Below are positions 13,510-16,607 of a stretch of 16,607 nt of DNA, in pieces. Every line of letters begins with the position of its first letter. The stretch's first letter is position 1. Origin of the DNA: Spirogloea muscicola (lineage: Eukaryota > Streptophyta > Zygnematophyceae > Spirogloeales > Spirogloeaceae). Position numbers and translations under genes: made by a program. The DNA lies in the NCBI GenBank assembly GCA_009602725.1, contig WELB01000030.1, positions 928,610 through 945,216 of the forward strand, written 5' to 3'. The notes beneath the pieces were generated by a model. It made no database searches and was not told the DNA's origin. It saw nothing but the letters and a program-made list of their open reading frames with translations.

Positions 13510-13562
13510 GGTCCTTCCTAAGGACCTGACAGCTTGCTGAGGTACAAATGTGCACCTCAGCA
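13510..13562. terminator. Two short perfect inverted repeats in the convergent spacer
   Basis: The first is ggtcctt-cct-aaggacc (13510-13526), a 7-bp stem with a 3-nt loop. The second is tgctgaggt-10 nt-acctcagca (13535-13562), a 9-bp stem. The sequence shows the symmetry; a role in 3'-end formation of either gene is only inferred. Confidence 0.4.
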
Positions 13563-13834
13563 TCTAAAGCTGTAGTACTTCTCAATCCAGATTGTCCATA
13601 CTGCGCATGAGTGGGTGTTGATCGCATGGAGTCGCAGTCTTATTGAGTCCAGTGACAGTCATAGCGGGAAGGAGGCCAGTAGCAGAATGACCAGAATGAC
13701 ATCCATCAGAAGCTCTTGTTCCGCAAAACAGGTCGTTTGCATTGGCAAGGGTGCTAACGATCTCTGGACCTGTGGTTGCTGGGGAGCAGAGTTGTGCCAA
13801 GCAGACTTGGACAATCAAGACAACAATGGGCCTC

Positions 13835-13839
13835 TGTAA
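13835..13839 (+). terminator. Possible TGTAA polyadenylation signal
   Basis: TGTAA is the usual green algal poly(A) signal. This one lies 372 nt beyond the helicase stop on its strand, and would place the helicase 3' end overlapping the last exon of the opposing gene. A five-base match is weak evidence. Confidence 0.3.
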
Positions 13840-13857
13840 TAGGAGGCCCTTGCAGCT

Positions 13858-16607
13858 CTACTTGGCTTGGAGGACTTCCACTGGAGGTGCAGAGCGCAAC
13901 AGCCTCTCCAGCTCATCACTTGCTTCCGCCTGTTGCCGCCATTCCTGCGAATACGACCACGGCAATCTTGTCAACATGGCTACCGTGTCTATTTGGCCAA
14001 GACCTGGGGCAGTGATTCAGGTGATACTACCTGCTGTAGGCTCTCCACCTCCATGAGTCGCTCAATCTGCTCAGCAATGTTTGCCTGCAACCCTCAAGAG
14101 TGCCATGGTGAGCTGCTCGCCTCTGGTAAAAGAGCGGAGAGAGCACATCTCTTGCCTTGGCTTGTAGAGGCGAGCGAGTCATGCCTTAATCCACCGGCAT
14201 TCAAGCATGCAAGAATTGTCTCACCGGTGCTCCTGCAGCTTCCGCAGCAATCACGTCCAGATCCATTTCCACCTCTATTTCAATCATTGCTTCGACCTGC
14301 ATCCAGCATCAGTTCCGCGCCTTAGATGCATGCAATGGTACGGTGCATGTACGCAAGGCATCTCATCCAGCTGAAGAGTGCCAGACGGATGAGGACCTTG
14401 GCATAGCTGTCAATGAGGTCCAAGCGAGCAGATAATCGCTCCTCAAGCCCTTTGCGTGCATTGGTCACTCTGCCAAGCCTGGCGCTGCTCCCCCCATTTA
14501 CACGTGGCCAGTGCACATGGAGACGCGGTCAGCAGCAGTCTAGCAGGAAGATGCTGGAGGATCAGTCACAGCTGAAGCAGACTCTTGAGGCCCACCTGTA
14601 TGTTGCAGGGTCTGCCATGCCCTCCATCTTCTTCTGTAGCTGGCACATGCGTGCAAGCATTCGCACCTGCACGCGAGATGAGCAGCATGCTTCACATGTT
14701 AAACACAATCACCCGCTCACAAAGTGGAGAAGCCTCAGATCATGGAGATAGAGGGTGATGGCACCTCGTCTGCAGCTTCTTGAGTAAGACCGAGCAACCG
14801 CCCTGCCAAGAAGTCATGTTGTTGAAGGAGCTGCTGCCGGACAGCTGCCGCTTCTGCTGTCCGCTCTGGAAGCTGCTCAGCACAAACTGCACTTAGCCAA
14901 AGCAATGCTGTCGCAAGCACTGCTGAGAAACGGCAGCGCAAGGTTGATGGAGGTGAGGTCGTCATTGTCTTGCCTGGTTGAGGCGGGGCAGGACCCAGAG
15001 GTTGAAAGCCGAGCCTGCCAAGGCAGTGGAGGCAACAGAGATGGCCAGCAGGCGGGGTAACGACGGGTCCAAGAGGCCAGTGGCGGCATCTCCAGCCCCA
15101 AGTAGCAGCACCAGTGGCACTGCCATCGATAAATCTAGAGCCGCACCGCTGCCCGCGCGAGCTGGCGGCCTAAGCAGCATGCTCTCTTCGCCAGTGGCAT
15201 GGCATAGCAGCGCCATGGGTTCTCCTGGCCTCCTGCCTGGAGTTCTTGTGCTCTTCCAGCCTTGCCGAGCCACTTTGGGGGCAGCGCAGGCGAGCGTGAC
15301 GCGCTCGCCCTCTCCTGCAGGCACGTCTGGGCTGGCTGTGGCAAAGCGCACAGCCCTTGCCACTCCATTGGGTGCTCTCACCTGCCAGCGCCAGGCCAGG
15401 GGGGGGAAAGTGCTTTGTGCCATAATGAGGTATTGTTGGCATGTGCAACCAAAGGAGCAGTGTATGCTGCCACGGGCCTCTTACCACCAGAGAGTGCACC
15501 ACGGCTGGTTGCGGTCGGCCCCAAGATCTCAGGAAGCGCAGCCCCCTCTCCAATACCGACATGTCACCCCTGCCTCATCGCCCAGGCTATCCAGAAGTGA
15601 GACCCAGCTGCGAACTGCCTGAAACGAATCGCGAGTGCGAGACAAGATCTGAAGACGGCAATGACAGCAATGTGGCCCCTGTGGAGGTCGAGCTCCTGTG
15701 AAAGGTTGACTCACGAGATGGGCTCGGAGGTGCTAGTCACCACGTCACCCGACAGGAGCTCGTACTGGTACCGGCAGTGGGCGCATGGGACAATCTGCAG
15801 CAGCGCGATTGAAAGTGGTGGTGGGGGGGGGGGGTTGTTGGGGTGAGTTCCATGGGAATGCGGGTGAATGAGGGAGGCTGCTCCACCTTCTGCACAGCCC
15901 TTGTGAGGCTCATCCCCCTGGCAGAAAGCTCACATTGGCGGCAAGGAACTGCTGGTGGTGGTGGTGGTGGTGGTGGGGTGGACCTGCGTGCCATGCTGAG
16001 GCTGGACAACAGCTAGAGGTCTGCCGCATGTTGGGCACCTCACCACCCTTCCGAATGGCACCTGCCATGGGCGGTGCCGTGACGTGAGCTTTTGCCACCC
16101 CGCGTGTAAAGGGCGGCGCAATGCTCGTGAGAGACAAGGAGCCCGGGCAGCAGTAGCCAACCTCGTCCCTCTGAGGCAAGCCGCGGCGGCGGAGGTCTCC
16201 AATGGCGGAGATGGCATCCGACACCCGCAGGCTCGCAGCCAAGCCCTTGACGAGCGCCGCGTGCGCCTCGGGGTCGGGCCGCGGCCACACGAGCTCTGCG
16301 GCAGCAGCCCAAGGTGATGGGGTGGCAGCCTTCAGGCATTGCCACGCCGGGGCCAGCTTCGGGATGCCACCGGAGGTGGAGCCGGCCGGAGCCGGAGCAG
16401 GGGCCGCCATGCACCTGGGTGGGGCGCGGGAGCGACGGGGGCTGCCTGCATTGCTGCGAAGACCGCCGTGGCGAGCTGCGCATTGCCGACGTCAAAGGCG
16501 AGCTGGAGGAGGCGTGCCGCGTCGCGGAGGGGCACGGCGCGGCCGCCGGCGTGGGCGGCGGAGAGGGCCTGCAGCGCGGCCTCGGCGCTGGAGGCGTGGG
16601 CGACGCG
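13858..16607 (-). CDS. Conserved plant/algal PPR-like, zinc-ribbon, membrane and coiled-coil protein, 5' partial
   Basis: I recognise this as a conserved plant/green algal protein without a function or symbol I can name. Exons: 16607-16415 (open at the edge), 16295-16162, 16061-15984, 15794-15715, 15569-15485, 15381-14974, 14872-14765, 14666-14596, 14484-14397, 14296-14225, 14084-14031, 13944-13858; phases fit, giving 485 residues and a TAG stop. In order: helical repeats of PPR type (LLQLAFDVGNAQLATAVFAAM; AALVKGLAASLRVSDAISAI); VPFGRVVRCPTCGRPLAV; a second knuckle IVPCAHCRYQYELLSGDVV, so CxxC...CxxC is split by an intron; VLERGLRFLRSWGRP; a beta-rich stretch (PAGEGERVTLA); a hydrophobic pair (AVPLVLLLGAGDAATGLLD, LLAISVASTALAGSAF); then coiled coil with RMLARMCQLQKKM, RLSARLDLIDSYAK, IEIEVEMDLDVIAAEAA and EWRQQAEASDELERLL. 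A plastid location is plausible, but the N-terminus lies outside the window. Confidence 0.88.
14873..14973 (-). other. GC-AG intron in the zinc-ribbon/coiled-coil gene
   Basis: The exon ending VLPRLNQ joins LPERTAEAAAVRQQLL in phase 0. The donor reads AG|GCAAGA, close to the known GC-donor consensus AG|GCAAGT, and the acceptor is GAGCAG. No GT in the neighbourhood keeps both conserved ends. Length is 101 nt. Confidence 0.8.
15823..15834. repeat. G12 homopolymer in an intron
   Basis: Twelve G on the plus strand, within the intron that separates the two CxxC knuckles of the minus-strand gene. They read as C in its transcript. Confidence 0.85.
15952..15978. repeat. (GGT)n microsatellite in an intron
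   Basis: About eight GGT units on the plus strand lie just inside the donor of the same intron (15795-15983). In the transcript they read ACC/CCA. If the intron were retained they would code for a histidine or threonine run, depending on frame. Confidence 0.85.

Larger units (their letters stand above)
13464..13857. other. Convergent 3' spacer between the helicase and the zinc-ribbon gene
   Basis: These 394 bp hold both 3' UTRs and no supported gene. Just past the helicase stop a short direct repeat occurs (gttaaccaggagtgag, then gttgaccaaaaggagtgag). Two perfect inverted repeats follow (separate entry). Confidence 0.65.

Noticed and set aside
14978-15622. A 214-residue plus-strand open frame
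   Set aside because: It is antisense to the 408-nt exon of the zinc-ribbon gene, whose minus-strand reading has family support and matching splice phases.
15952-15978. A histidine-run segment in the minus-strand zinc-ribbon gene
   Set aside because: The run comes from the GGT microsatellite in an intron; the exon ends at 15984 with HGTQ and continues at 15794 with the second CxxC knuckle.

Overview
The window is intron-dense nuclear DNA from a eukaryote, most likely a green alga (Chlorophyta). The evidence is plant-like protein sequence in every gene, many short introns with pyrimidine-rich ends and (T/C)GCAG acceptors, a mix of very GC-rich and moderate-GC stretches, and three different stops (TAA, TAG, TGA) at natural protein ends, so the standard code is used. 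Species cannot be fixed. A 99-nt A tract, a C-rich tract and one N point to a draft assembly. Splice models were built by hand by joining reading frames across GT/AG (twice GC/AG) borders so that phase and family similarity are both kept.

Five genes are supported. (1) + strand, 110-3215: a C-14 sterol reductase of the FACKEL/ERG24 family, 12 exons in view, lacking only its extreme N-terminus. (2) - strand, 5394-4273: a small J-domain (DnaJ/Hsp40) protein with the HPD motif and a tail resembling small plant J proteins; first exon unresolved. (3) - strand, 8603-6054: the ER SNARE SEC20, eight exons, 446 residues, with a long luminal tail made largely of two tandem repeats and ending in HDEL. 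(4) + strand, 8925-13463: a DEAD-box RNA helicase of the DDX24/Mak5 type (plant RH13-like), 14 exons, 834 residues. (5) - strand, from beyond the right edge to 13858: a conserved plant/algal protein of unknown function with a helical-repeat (PPR-like) start, a split CxxC/CxxC zinc ribbon, a paired membrane region and a coiled-coil C-terminus; 485 residues are in view.

Layout: genes 1 and 2 converge across about 1 kb of repeat-bearing spacer; genes 2 and 3 are tandem; genes 3 and 4 diverge from a 321-bp shared upstream region; genes 4 and 5 converge across 394 bp. There is no operon or shared pathway. These look like ordinary housekeeping genes: sterol synthesis, chaperone, Golgi-to-ER traffic and ribosome assembly. 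No tRNA, rRNA, CRISPR array or intact transposon was recognised.

The points most worth a second look are the repeat-built, HDEL-terminated luminal tail of SEC20, the composite protein of gene 5, and two GC-AG introns that the protein alignments require.
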